A stretch of DNA of 52,356 bases from Guillardia theta CCMP2712 (Eukaryota; Cryptophyceae; Pyrenomonadales; Geminigeraceae), in the NCBI RefSeq assembly GCF_000315625.1, contig NW_005434519.1:1280-53635 (forward strand), read 5' to 3'. The notes beneath the pieces are model-generated. The model saw only the letters and a list, made by a program, of their open reading frames with translations. It had not been told where the DNA came from and did not search any database. This document shows, piece by piece, positions 10,360 through 20,800 of the stretch. Position 1 is the first letter of the stretch; the number at the start of each line of letters is the position of its first letter. The translations under genes and the position numbers were made by a program.

Positions 10360-12788
10360 TTACAAATCACCCAGAGGAGACGTTGGCTCGAGCCCATCAG
10401 ACCGTCCAAGTCCCTCCATCTTTTTCCTTAAACGTGAATACTGCACCTGAGGTGGGTCAATGCCCTATTAAACTCAATGGAGCTACCTTAGCGTTGAGGA
10501 AAGACTGCTCGATTTTCTCAGGATCATCATTGGCGATGTCTTCTTGGATATCAAATCTGCTTCTTCCCTATTGCACCGACACTCAGTACGAAAGATCATT
10601 ATGGCTAAAGCTTAACCTTGCGGAGTTTCTCAACTTCCTTCTCAAGTCTTTGTACGTTGAGTTGCTGACGTTCCAGTTCGAAACTTGTTGTCTTCTTCAG
10701 TTTCAGCAATTCTGTCTCACCCTTGATAAGTTGAGAAATTTGCTCCTTGTTTGATTTTTCTCGTTTCTCGGAAGCTTCAAGCAGCATTCGAAGGCGTTCA
10801 AGAGATCGCTCATTCTTCTCGAGTGATGCCAAAGCATTAGCACGCTCAGCAATCAATGTGACCAGCTTCTTGTTTAGTTCAGTGTTCCTCTCCTCCAGCC
10901 GGGAAACATTTTCTCTAAGCTCTTGGATGTGTCGTTGACTTTGGGTTGCCATTTCCTTGGAAGCCTCCCGCCACTTCGATTGCAACTTGTCGTGGGCGTC
11001 CAGAAGCGAAGCTAGCTCGGCTTTGGAAGCTTCCTCCGATTCCTCTGCTAATCGCACTCTCTCCTCCAGTTGTAGCAAACCTTGCTGACTCTTCTCCTTC
11101 AGCATCGCTATGCGCGCTTCAAAGTCCGCCTCTTGCTGTTTTCTGGCTTCCTCGCCATCCTTTTCTTTTTGCTCTGTTGCTTTTAGTTGTGCCTGCAAAG
11201 TAGCACAGTTGTCCCTCAGATCGTTCATTTCACTGAGCAAAACTTTAACTTTCCTCTCAAGCTGTTCAATCTGAGCTGATGACTGTTGCTGCGCCTGATC
11301 CCACAGAGCCTGTTTGCGGCGAGCCGAGAGTTCAATTGCTTTCATGCCATGATTTGCATCATCTCTCTGCAATGCCAGGTCTTTGCATTGCCGTTGTAAT
11401 TCTTCAATCTCTTTTTGCATTCGAGAAATGCAACCTCCCGGACCATTTTGTAGCAATTTATCAATTTCAGCTTCAGCTGACATTCTCTCACGCAGCAGCC
11501 TCTCATTCTCATTTTGCAATTCAGCAACTTTAGCATCCAGCTCCCGGATCTGCTGCTGCAAATTTGCTTTTTGAGATCTGTATTTAGAACGAATGCTGCT
11601 GACAGTTTCTTCACTCCTCTGCTGCGCCTCCACAAGGACTTCTTGCAGCTTGTCAGAGAGCCTTGCGATTTCTCTACGAGCCTGTTGCTCCAATGCTTGA
11701 GCTTGATCTGCAGCAATCTGATGCTCATCTGCAACTTCTTCAAACCTTCGGCATTGACCCTTCAGAGTGTCTTCACGCGATCGACTTTCAAAGAGCTGCT
11801 GTTCGACATTCTTCAACATTTTCTCTGTGTCATCAAGATTTCGGCGGAGCATGGAGGAATTTTCGACTTCCTCGTCTCTTTTGGCCTTGATGTTCTCCAG
11901 TTCATGTTGCAGGTGCGTCACTTTTTGCACCAATGTTGATTCTGACTTCTTTATATCCGAAATTTCATTCTCATGTTTGGTTTTCTCATTTTGAAGTTGG
12001 CGCAGAAGATCATCATATCGTGACTTCAGATCTGTTGCTCTTACGACATGTCCTCGAATTTCATCTCGACAGCTTTGTACTTGATCCTGCAACACTTTGC
12101 ATTCCCTTGAGCTGACTTCAAGCTCCATCCGCAGCCGCTGGCTCTCGTTGTTTCTTCGACCGGAATCTGAGTAAAACACGGAGGCACCAGCTTCTGATTC
12201 TTTCAATTCCATCTCAGAGACCTTTCTGCGGAGAGAAACGATCGTGTCTTGCAGCTCCTTAACCTGTTGCAAGTTGCCAGCAACCTGCCCGTTAAGTTTC
12301 GATACTTCTTTCCGCAGCACCTCGTTTTCCTCTGAGAGGATATCATTCTCACTAACAAGAAGCTCGTTTCTCTGTTCAAGCTCGACGGTCTTGGTAGTAT
12401 TTGACTGGCTCTCTCCTTGGTCTGGTGCTGTTGCTGCTAAGTGGGTCAGTTGTTTCACCTCTGCAGCATATCGTTCATTCTCTGCCGTAACGCTCTTGAT
12501 CTTTAGCTGAAGGCTGTTCAACTGTGCTGCAAGACTCTCCCGAGAGATTTCAAGCTCAGAAATCCTCCTGTCATAAGCTTCGAATAGCGGGGACAAGACC
12601 GAAGAGTCTGAAAACCAGGGAGGCACTTGTTCTGCTACTTCCTCTGTCACCGATTCTGGAGGAGGGACATGCGATCCCAGCCAGTCTTCCAGTTGTTTTT
12701 CTAGTCTGATGATGTACGCCTTCAAAAATTCATTCTGCTTCAACAGAGGAGCTGCCTGAACGTTTCTGGCTTCACGCGATGCTTCCAT
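10360..12788 (-). CDS. SCLT1: SCLT1-like coiled-coil protein (ciliary distal appendage)
   Basis: Exons 12788..10617, 10567..10487 and 10446..10360 encode 779 residues. Almost the whole protein is predicted coiled coil. Near the N-terminus, a segment (about residues 60-110) with VLSPLFEAYDRRISELE and ENERYAAEVK resembles the SCLT1 N-terminal block. The order of heptad blocks and the later KWREASKEM...IQELRENVSRLE region also resemble SCLT1 C-terminal parts. SCLT1 sits on distal appendages of the mother centriole and is needed for basal-body docking and ciliogenesis. Length is close to vertebrate SCLT1 (about 690). Coiled coils give chance similarity, so another centrosomal coiled-coil protein is possible. 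The two small 3' exons add a polar tail ending in PTSPLGDL. Confidence 0.65.
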
Positions 12789-13009
12789 CTCTCCGAGGTT
12801 CGCTACAGGCCCCTCACGCCTGGCACATTCGCATCCCCATTGTTCTTGCGTACCACTGATAGCCTAGCGCTTCCTTCACAACAAACACTCACACCTCTCA
12901 CTTGCTCGTAGCGTCAGTCCTTCTCCCGCGGCCTTCACCTCCTCCCCGCTACCATGTTGTGCTTCAAATGTTGTCACCCCACCGCAAGTTTTTAAAAAAC
13001 AAGTTTCGG

Positions 13010-13860
13010 AGTTCCGAGTGCGTGCCGAGCGCCGCGCGCGGGCCGGCCGGGGGCCCGGCCGCGGCGGCCGGCCGGGCCGGGGCCCCGGTCGGCAACTCAG
13101 TTGGCAACTCAGCAACTTCCGAAGGCTCCGCCGCAAGGCCGCCGGTCGGAACCGGACGGTGATCGCCGGGACCGTCGGACCCCGGCGGCCGCGACTCGAA
13201 GCTCAGATCGGCCCGGACTCCGGGGATAACGGTCACTGTCGACTTAACTTGCCGCTTGGCAACTTCGGAGTTGCCAAGGCAAGTCACCAAGTTACTATCA
13301 ACTTCGGAGCGGCCAAGGCACTGCCAGGCTGAGTTCGGAGTTGCCAAGCGGCTTCCGACCGCACCGTCCGTCGGGGGCCGGGCCGCCCGGCCGGCGGATC
13401 CGCCGGACTATGCCAGAGTATCATAATCGGATGCGGCGCGGCGAGAGCCCGCCCCGGGAGCCGCCGGCCGGGCCCGGGGCCGGGCCTGCCGGGCAGCCCG
13501 GCGCCTGGGCTGTCCGAGTCGACGGTGGGATGCTACTATGGTGCCACAGACTGACTCCGGGGGGCGCCGCGGGACGCCGGTCACCCGGTTCAAACGGTTC
13601 GCCGGGCCCGGCGCCGGGCCTGAGCCTCCGCTCAGGCCGGCGACTGCGGCACAATGATCATCGGATCCCCGGCACTGCCATCGAAGTCACGAGTCACGGG
13701 TGACTGATTCGCCGGGAACTCAGTCGGAACTTCGGAACCTTGCCGCGGCTGGGAGGGGGAGGAGGAGCTGGCCGCGCCACCCCGAAGCCTGCCGGAAGCC
13801 CGGCCGGCCGGCCCGGAGGCTGGCCGCGCACAGTGTCACGCAACCGTACCGGGTTCGACT
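13010..13860. repeat. GC-rich dispersed island 2, next to the retroelement
   Basis: Very GC-rich block of CCGGCC/GGGCCGG runs with repeated AACTTCGGAGTTGCCAAG-like words. It includes a perfect hairpin at 13255..13278 (CTTGGCAAC, 6-nt loop, GTTGCCAAG). It borders the open frame of the reverse transcriptase and may be its upstream part or its insertion target. Open frames on both strands here are compositional. Confidence 0.6.
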
Positions 13861-14004
13861 CTGCCCTCGTACTGCTTTTTTTTACTTACTTTACTCAAAG
13901 TTAAGTTAAAAATCAGTACGAGGACAATCTGGCGACCGTTCCAGCACCTGCGACACATTCTCAGACTGCATGATGATCACAAACAGCGATACATTAACCT
14001 CATA

Positions 14005-16629
14005 TTGAAGCCGATCGCGCTGGGAATCCCTTCGGGCGCTTTCCTCGAGGAATACACCAGAGGGGGGCGATTCATTCCTGCTGCCAAGTCAGTGGAAAAG
14101 AGCGGAATCCGACCTATTGTGATAGGGGACCTGGAGCGAAGGATTGTGTCTAGCATCTTCTGTCGTTTCTACCGAAAATCTTTAGAGAGCCACTTCACCC
14201 TCAGTCACTCTCGGGTCCTGCAATTTTGCGTGGGTCTGGAGGAAGGTTGCCTCAAATTCTGCAAGACCATCGAATGCCTGTTAGGACCCCATTCTTTTGC
14301 CAACCCATTCCCAGACCAGGGCGAAGGTGAGTCTGATAATTTTGATCCCACGGTAATCATCATGATCGACGCAAGAAATGCCTTCAATGAGATCTCTCGC
14401 CAACGGCTATTTGACATCCTCCTTGCTCCCGAGCATCGTTGTGAAAACTTTTCCCAAGGTGTCCTTCCGTATGTTCATCAATATTATGGCCAGGCAGGTA
14501 AGTTATTTCTGAAACATCAGCGAGAGACTCGGGCTTTTTCGGCCACCACGGGAGTTTCTCAGGGGGACCCCTTGGCGATGGCTCTCTTTGCGCACACCAC
14601 CTTCCCTTCCCTGGTCAAAGTCGCAGAGACCTTTCCCGACTGTGTCTTCCCGGCCTATGCGGATAACATGGCTGTTATTGGAAAGCTCTCAGTTGCCGCA
14701 CAGGCCACTGCATCGCTGGTTGATACTTTAAAACAAGAGCTCGGATTGGAGATTCAACCCAGAGATTCGCAGATATTCTCCTCGTCCTGGTGCGAACTTC
14801 AATCTAGTCAGCAACAAGCCATCCAAGAGCATATTTGCAGCAGGTACCCGGGCTTGCAGCAGTTTGCCTTCCGCGGCCAGGGGATCATCCTTGGAGGTAT
14901 CCCGATAGGATCTCAGTCCTTCCAGCAAGAGTTTATCACTGCCAAGGTGAATGCCCTCAATGCTGAATTGACCCAGTTGGAACAATTTCCCATTGCGTTG
15001 GGTCTCAAGCAGCTCTTGAAAACGACCCACGTTCCCACCCTCCAATACTTTTTGCGTGGAATTTCCCCGGCCTTGACAGCTGCCCAGTGCAAGTGCTTTG
15101 ACGTCGCGAATCTCCGTCTCCTGGCGAAGGTGTTTCAGTGGCCACAGAACCAGGCACAGGAGGGTTTATCTGACCTGCAACCTGCCCCTGACACCCCTCC
15201 ATCTGACCTTCACTTTGCCTATTTCAAACGTCAGTTGCCTTATAGTGCTGGAGGAGATGGGTTCACCCCGCAGGAGGGCGTGGCCCACACCGCATTCTGG
15301 TCGGCGACTGCCAAGTTTCTCAAATGGGCGGGTGAAATTGCCATCTTCCAGCATTGGATGTTACTTACACCGCCACTTTTCCACCGGATCAATTCTGACA
15401 CTGAGCTTCGAATCCGCCAACCGCAGCAAGCGGACGCTGGGGATGTTGTCCCCATGCTGGCTGCCTTCTTGGACACTCACAGGCACTTGATGGAGCAGGG
15501 CATCTCGGCGTACACCTCCTTGGCGGAGCTTCCTCAGGCGTGCGACAATGGCTGGATCCCCTCGCCGGAATTATTTGGGACGTCGGGCAGTGCGCTTTTC
15601 ATCCCCGCCCAGCGGGAGCTCACGGCTCAGTTCCTCTCGGAGTTTCCTCGGTTCCGCAGTATTCGGGCTCACCTTTCTGAGCGCCAGAGATCTTTGTTGG
15701 CACACCACTCCAGCTTCTCTACTCCCCTTCGAGTACCAGGCCACCCGGTTGATGAACTTCTGTCTCAGTTTACCCCTCAGCGCACGATTTGGCACTCGAT
15801 CATGGAAAGTACAAACCTTGGGATCTTTGAGCAGCAGCCCATCAGCTTGGTGGCTGCCGCTGACAAGTTTCTTCATGGATTGCCGGTTGACCTCCCGCCG
15901 CACTGCGATAGATGCCATCATCTTCTTCGTCATCCTGGGGGGACCACACACATGGCAACCTGCAGGCACCGCAGCCAGTTATGGACTGATGCGCATGAGA
16001 AGTGCAATGCCGTCCTCAGTACCCTCATCAAAGATTCCGGAGTGAGATGCCGTGTCCACGTGCAGGGCGTACCCGGCACCAGGCAGAACGTTTCCCAACA
16101 TGGCCCTGAAGATCATCATGTAGGGGACTTTGAACTTCCACAACTGATGGCTACTGGAGGCGGATGGCATGGGTTAATCCTGGACTTCAGCATGTCACAT
16201 GTTTTTGACAATGATGGAATACCGGACCTCGCTCGGAGCAAACTGCAAGCGGCAGCACAGCGGAAGATCCGAGGGCATCCTAATGCATATGCTCAGCACG
16301 TCCCGCCAAAGGCCTTTCTTCCCATCATCGCCAGCACTGATGGCCTCTTGCAGGACGATGCGTTGCGCTTTCTGTGGTGGCTGGCGGATCGCTCGGCGAA
16401 CAAGGAAACGGCAGCGCTGGATGGTCTCTCGGCCTCGCAAGACGTCTCAGGTGATCCGACTTGCAAACGCATCCGGTCCAGGATCTTTCGTCAGCTCAAG
16501 GCCTCCCTGTCCTCAGCGCTGCCATCATCGCGGGTGCATCCCGGTATGCGTCTCATTCCTTCGGCGGCGGCCACCGCGACATCGCTGGCATGGCGGCGCG
16601 GGGGGATTGTCCAGCGCGCAGTTAAGTGA
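14005..16629 (+). CDS. Reverse transcriptase with C-terminal zinc knuckle and nuclease-like domain, probably 5'-truncated
   Basis: An uninterrupted frame of about 874 codons, also open upstream to at least 13861 but without an ATG. RT motifs run in order: GIRPIVIGD; the motif A-like block IDARNAFNEI (Asp codon at 14368..14370); the motif B-like block ATTGVSQGDPLAMALFA; and AYADNMAV at the catalytic motif C (14656..14667), where the usual YADD is YADN. The C-terminal third has a C-x2-C-x11-H-x3-C knuckle (CDRC...HMATC) followed by GDFELP...GLILDFSMSH. That layout resembles restriction-like endonuclease domains of some non-LTR elements. The product would copy RNA into DNA at a nicked target. 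Truncation and the altered motif suggest a degenerate copy, although the long intact frame is odd for an old fossil. Confidence 0.75.
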   Translation: MKPIALGIPSGAFLEEYTRGGRFIPAAKSVEKSGIRPIVIGDLERRIVSSIFCRFYRKSLESHFTLSHSRVLQFCVGLEEGCLKFCKTIECLLGPHSFANPFPDQGEGESDNFDPTVIIMIDARNAFNEISRQRLFDILLAPEHRCENFSQGVLPYVHQYYGQAGKLFLKHQRETRAFSATTGVSQGDPLAMALFAHTTFPSLVKVAETFPDCVFPAYADNMAVIGKLSVAAQATASLVDTLKQELGLEIQPRDSQIFSSSWCELQSSQQQAIQEHICSRYPGLQQFAFRGQGIILGGIPIGSQSFQQEFITAKVNALNAELTQLEQFPIALGLKQLLKTTHVPTLQYFLRGISPALTAAQCKCFDVANLRLLAKVFQWPQNQAQEGLSDLQPAPDTPPSDLHFAYFKRQLPYSAGGDGFTPQEGVAHTAFWSATAKFLKWAGEIAIFQHWMLLTPPLFHRINSDTELRIRQPQQADAGDVVPMLAAFLDTHRHLMEQGISAYTSLAELPQACDNGWIPSPELFGTSGSALFIPAQRELTAQFLSEFPRFRSIRAHLSERQRSLLAHHSSFSTPLRVPGHPVDELLSQFTPQRTIWHSIMESTNLGIFEQQPISLVAAADKFLHGLPVDLPPHCDRCHHLLRHPGGTTHMATCRHRSQLWTDAHEKCNAVLSTLIKDSGVRCRVHVQGVPGTRQNVSQHGPEDHHVGDFELPQLMATGGGWHGLILDFSMSHVFDNDGIPDLARSKLQAAAQRKIRGHPNAYAQHVPPKAFLPIIASTDGLLQDDALRFLWWLADRSANKETAALDGLSASQDVSGDPTCKRIRSRIFRQLKASLSSALPSSRVHPGMRLIPSAAATATSLAWRRGGIVQRAVK

Positions 16630-16634
16630 AGGTA

Positions 16635-17425
16635 TCAGTTAAGTTTGGGGGACAGCAGTTGGCAGGATTGGGGTTGGTTCTCGCTGTCTTTTCTCTTCTC
16701 GCCGTTTGGCCTGTGCGACAGTGTCAGGGTCAAGCCGGATAATCTTAGCTTCCTCGCAACTTGATGCAAGTCAGGGTAACCTTGTAGCAGGTCTAACGTA
16801 AACTGTAGCGCACTCTTCCATTTATCAATCGTCTGGCGATTGGGGTGTTTGATGGTTGTAATGGAAGGATTACGAGCCAGGAGTGCCGGAAGCTTATGTG
16901 GTCCCTGTTGAGCAAAGAGAGGGAGGGCTCTGTGCCAATTCGACGTACCACAAGGCATGTCTTGCGGACGCAGATTATGAAAGTAAGCCGCTGCGCTAGA
17001 TTGCGTGCCAGGGTCCTCTGGGAAAAGATTTGCCGGTTGAGGAGGGGGCGGTGGGGGTGTAGGATTGACCGCCGGTAGCGGCTGATCGGTGGGTGTCCGC
17101 TGGGAGATGGATCGGCGAAATCTTGCCTGCTTCCGAGGTCTTTGGTTCCCCGAACCTCCTCCAGATCCAGCGGCGGAGGAGGCAAAGTCATCCTGCGGAG
17201 GAGACCGTCCGCGCTGCAGAAAGAGATTGCCCTGCCAGCATGTCAGGAGTCCGATACGGTCCGTAGGGGTTCCTGCTGTGAGCGTGGCTCAGAGTCAGAG
17301 GAGCTCTCTGGGGACACAAGGCCTGTGTGAGGAAAGTGGGACGACGAGCCCGGCATGCCAGTCAGTAGAGGATCAACAACAGAACTGTGAGGACGGAGGA
17401 CGGCAGGCCGCTTGTGCCGCGCCAT
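16635..17425 (-). CDS. Unknown ORF of the retroelement region, tail-to-tail with the RT
   Basis: Two frames join. The first starts at ATG 17425 with a basic, then Ser/Pro-rich N-terminus (MARHKRPAVLRPHSS...). The second runs to the stop at 16635 and has a basic stretch (NQRPRKQARFRRS), a poly-Pro linker, then a compact C-terminal region (TIDKWKSALQFTLDLLQGY). Joining needs removal of a 26-nt GT-AG piece near 17240..17265, or a frameshift. No family recognised. Its composition resembles nucleic-acid-binding accessory proteins of retroelements, but that is inference. It could equally be a host gene interrupted by the element. Confidence 0.35.
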
Positions 17426-17899
17426 GATGTCTCACAGTGATGATGGAAGTGAGAGCGGATCTCCACGCTTCCCTTGTCGCTGTTCCCTCGCTCTCGCCGT
17501 CACCACCGAAATGAAAGTGGCGAGTAGGCGCATTTCCCCTTACACGCCATTTGCCGACTCATCAGTGAATCCTTTGAGTAAAAGAGAGTACGGTACGGTC
17601 ATGAAGTTTCAAATCCGGCCCCGGTAAGTAAAAAGTTTGGACCGATCCGAACGTCCACTGGTAAGTACCCGGTACTCCCCTGGTCAGTCTCTCCAACATG
17701 ATTGGTACGAGTAAAGAAGGTACGGTAGGTAGGGGTCATCGCAACGCCAACCGCCACCGAGAGATGACACTCAGGGACCCCTCCATCTCCTCGACCACAC
17801 TCACGGTACCCCTACTTATCTCATGATAGTGGAGGGTCCAGGCCTCCACCTGGTGCTGTCTGAAACCGTTGGAGGGGTCATCGACTGGCAAGCCGAGGG
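17426..17899. other. Upstream region of the dynein gene
   Basis: Non-coding by inspection. It contains repeated GGTAAGTA/GTACGGTA-like words around 17590..17730. Probably the promoter and leader of the dynein heavy chain and, divergently, of the minus-strand ORF. Confidence 0.35.
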
Positions 17900-20800
17900 A
17901 TGGCGGCGGCGGCGGCGGCGGCGGGAGGAGGAGCGGGAGCAGCAGCATGGATAACATCAAAGTTGAAAACAGCCCTGAAGTCTGACGTCCATGCGGTAGA
18001 AGCAGCTGTGCGAGACTCAAGCCAACAGATCAGTCAGTTTCTTGGCGCGAACGGTCCGACAAAGCTTCTTTTCCTCTATCAACTTCCTGAAACAGAAACT
18101 GAATATGGAGAATTCGTGACTACCGGATCAAAGCCCAAGCTTTTCCTGACAAACGGAGAAAAGGAAAGAGCAAGAGGGCATCTCCTTTACTTTGTACGCA
18201 CCAAGAATGAGAAGCCTGTTGACTTTTCTAAAATAGATTCAGAGATCACATTCGGAGAGCTCCAGCCGAGCGTCCTTGATAACTTCCAAGTGGTTCTGAG
18301 TCAGGTGTTTGCGAATACAGTCAGCACACAAGAGTGGGGGAGGTGCTCTGAAGATGAAATCTCTGAGTTCAAAGAGCAATTGGAAAAGTTTACGCACACG
18401 CTCACAGATGCAGCAGAGAGTTTGCAAGGTGGCATCGAACTGCGCAAACCTGAGAAGCTTGGCGAAATTGAGAATAAGCAAGCAGCATATCTTCGTTCAG
18501 CAATGGACTCTGAAATTCTATCCTACTGCGAACAGGTATTTATTAGGCGTTTCCTCATGCGGAATTAATCTTGTCCGCAGATTGTGGAAGATTGGTGCTC
18601 TCAAACAGAGGGATTGCTCTCAGAAAGCGAAGAAAATCGAAAAGAATCAGATGAAGCAGGCCCTGATACAGAGCTTACTTTCTGGAGAAATAGAATGGCG
18701 AAATTTAACAGTGTTGCCGAACAATTGAAGAGCAAAGAGGCTAAGTTTGTCTTGGGAGTAGTAACGACGGCCAAATCCAAGATATTCAAGCGTTGGAAGG
18801 CGATTGACAATAGCATAACCGACTCTTTGAATGAGGCAAAAGACAATGTGAAATATCTTGCGACTCTTGAAAAGTACACCGATCCTCTGTACCATGGTAC
18901 TCCAGAGCAAATCATCGAAGCCTTGCCTGGTTTGATGAACAATGTCAAGATGATGCTCACGATTGCTCGGTAAGTGAGCTTTCAGTTTGGACTTGTGTGC
19001 TGACGCTATGGAACAGTTACTACAGTACAAATGAACGCATGACAATGCTGTTCTGCAAGATTACCAATCAGATGATTAAGAACTGCAAAACCAACATTAC
19101 CAGTGCTGGGAAACTATGGGATCAACCAGTGGACACGTTGCTAAGAAATCTGGAATGGGCATTGAAGCTTAATGACGCTTATCAGGAGCAGTATCGTGTC
19201 ACAAAGGAGAAGCTAATGACACAGCCTAAAGTAAAGTAACATCTGTCATGCTCTGCTGCGATTGACTTATCTGCAGGTCAAGCAATTTGATTTCAATGAA
19301 AGCGAAATTTTTGGAAAGTTTGACTTGTTCTGCAAGAGAGTACAAAAACTCATTGATATGTTTACCACCATACAGCAGTTCAGTACTCTTGCAAATCACG
19401 AAATCGAAGGGATGGACAATCTAATCAAAAGCTTCATACAAATTGTGGATGAATTCAAGCGCAAACCCTACGATCTTCTCGACTATGTCAAAAACTCGTT
19501 TGACAGAGACTTTTTGGAGTTCAATGTCAATGTGGCTGAGCTAGAAACGGCCCTGCAAGGTTTCATCAACGCAAGTTTCGAAAACATTACCAGCACTGAG
19601 CATGCGCTGAATCTTCTCCGACAATTCGAAGCAATTCTGCAGCGTGAGGTAAACTTGGGATGTTTGATGGTGCCCGTTATTGATGTATTTGAAACAGACG
19701 TTAAAAGCGGATCTTGATAGCAAGTACACTGTTATCTTTCACAACTATGGCTTAGATCTCGAGACCGTCCAGAAAATCTACGACAAACAGAAACCTGCTC
19801 CTCCCACAACTCGAAATGCCCCGCCTGTTGCAGGAAATATTCTTTGGTCTCGCCAGCTATTACGAAGGATCGAGCAACCGATGAAGAAATTCAAGTCAAA
19901 CAAGGTTACTGAGGCATTCTTTGACTCATCTGTTCCCTAATAGACTTTGGCAGAATATCATGACTACCAAGGAGTCTAAGAAGATCATCAGGACTTACAA
20001 CAAGGTCGCGCGTGCTCTGATCGAGTATGAGACATTGTGGCATCATGCTTGGAGTAAATCCATCGAGGCAGCAAAATCTGGTTTGCAGGCGACTCTGATA
20101 ATCCGTCATCCAAGATCGGGAATGCTTTTTGTGAACTTCGACCGTGAAATTTTGCAGTTGATTCGCGAGGCAAAGTTTTTGCAGAGGATGGGGATAGAGG
20201 TTCCTGAAGGTGCCAGGATGGTCTTATTGCAGGAGGACAAATTCAAAGCATATTACAATGAGTTGAGCTTTGCGCTGAAAGAGTATGAGAGAGTATTGTC
20301 CAAGGTCCCTCCTGTTGTGAAGCCAATCATCAAGCCTCATCTAGAAGACTTGGACAGAAAGATTCAACCAGGAATGGTGCTGCTGACGTGGCAGAGTATG
20401 AACATCGATGGATATCTGCAGCGCCTGCACTCAGGCCTTGCCAAGCTTGAGGAGCTCATCAACAAAATCAATGACATCATGGACAACAGAATCGAACACA
20501 ACCTTAAGCATATTTCAAAGACCATGTTGGTGGACTTGCCTCAAAACCAATCGTTTACTCTTGACAGCTTTGTTTCTCTTCAAGAAAAGACCATCAAGTC
20601 AAAGTCGTCCCTGATGGACAGGAGGAACTTGCAAGTAGAGCGAGCTGTGAATGACCTGATTGACACTGTGATCAATTTCCCGCTTGAAAGCGACGACCTT
20701 ACCTGTGATGTCAACGAAATCAACAAGCTCAGGTCCCATTACGAGAGGCTCATGTACACAGCTGTCTTGCATGCAACCAAGTCCAGCTTCTGGGCCCTGA

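Larger units (their letters stand above)
13861..17425. mobile_element. Retroelement with reverse transcriptase and opposing second ORF
   Basis: The unit holds a plus-strand reverse transcriptase frame (to 16629) and a minus-strand frame (17425..16635) whose 3' ends lie 5 nt apart. No terminal repeats or poly-A tail were recognised, so the ends are those of the coding frames. The RT-then-nuclease-like order suggests the non-LTR class. The plus frame has no ATG before the RT domain, which suggests 5' truncation. Confidence 0.6.

Noticed and set aside
12876-13703. Several frames on both strands through the GC-rich island
   Set aside because: Stop codons are rare in very GC-rich DNA. Composition is Gly/Pro/Arg/Ala without motifs.
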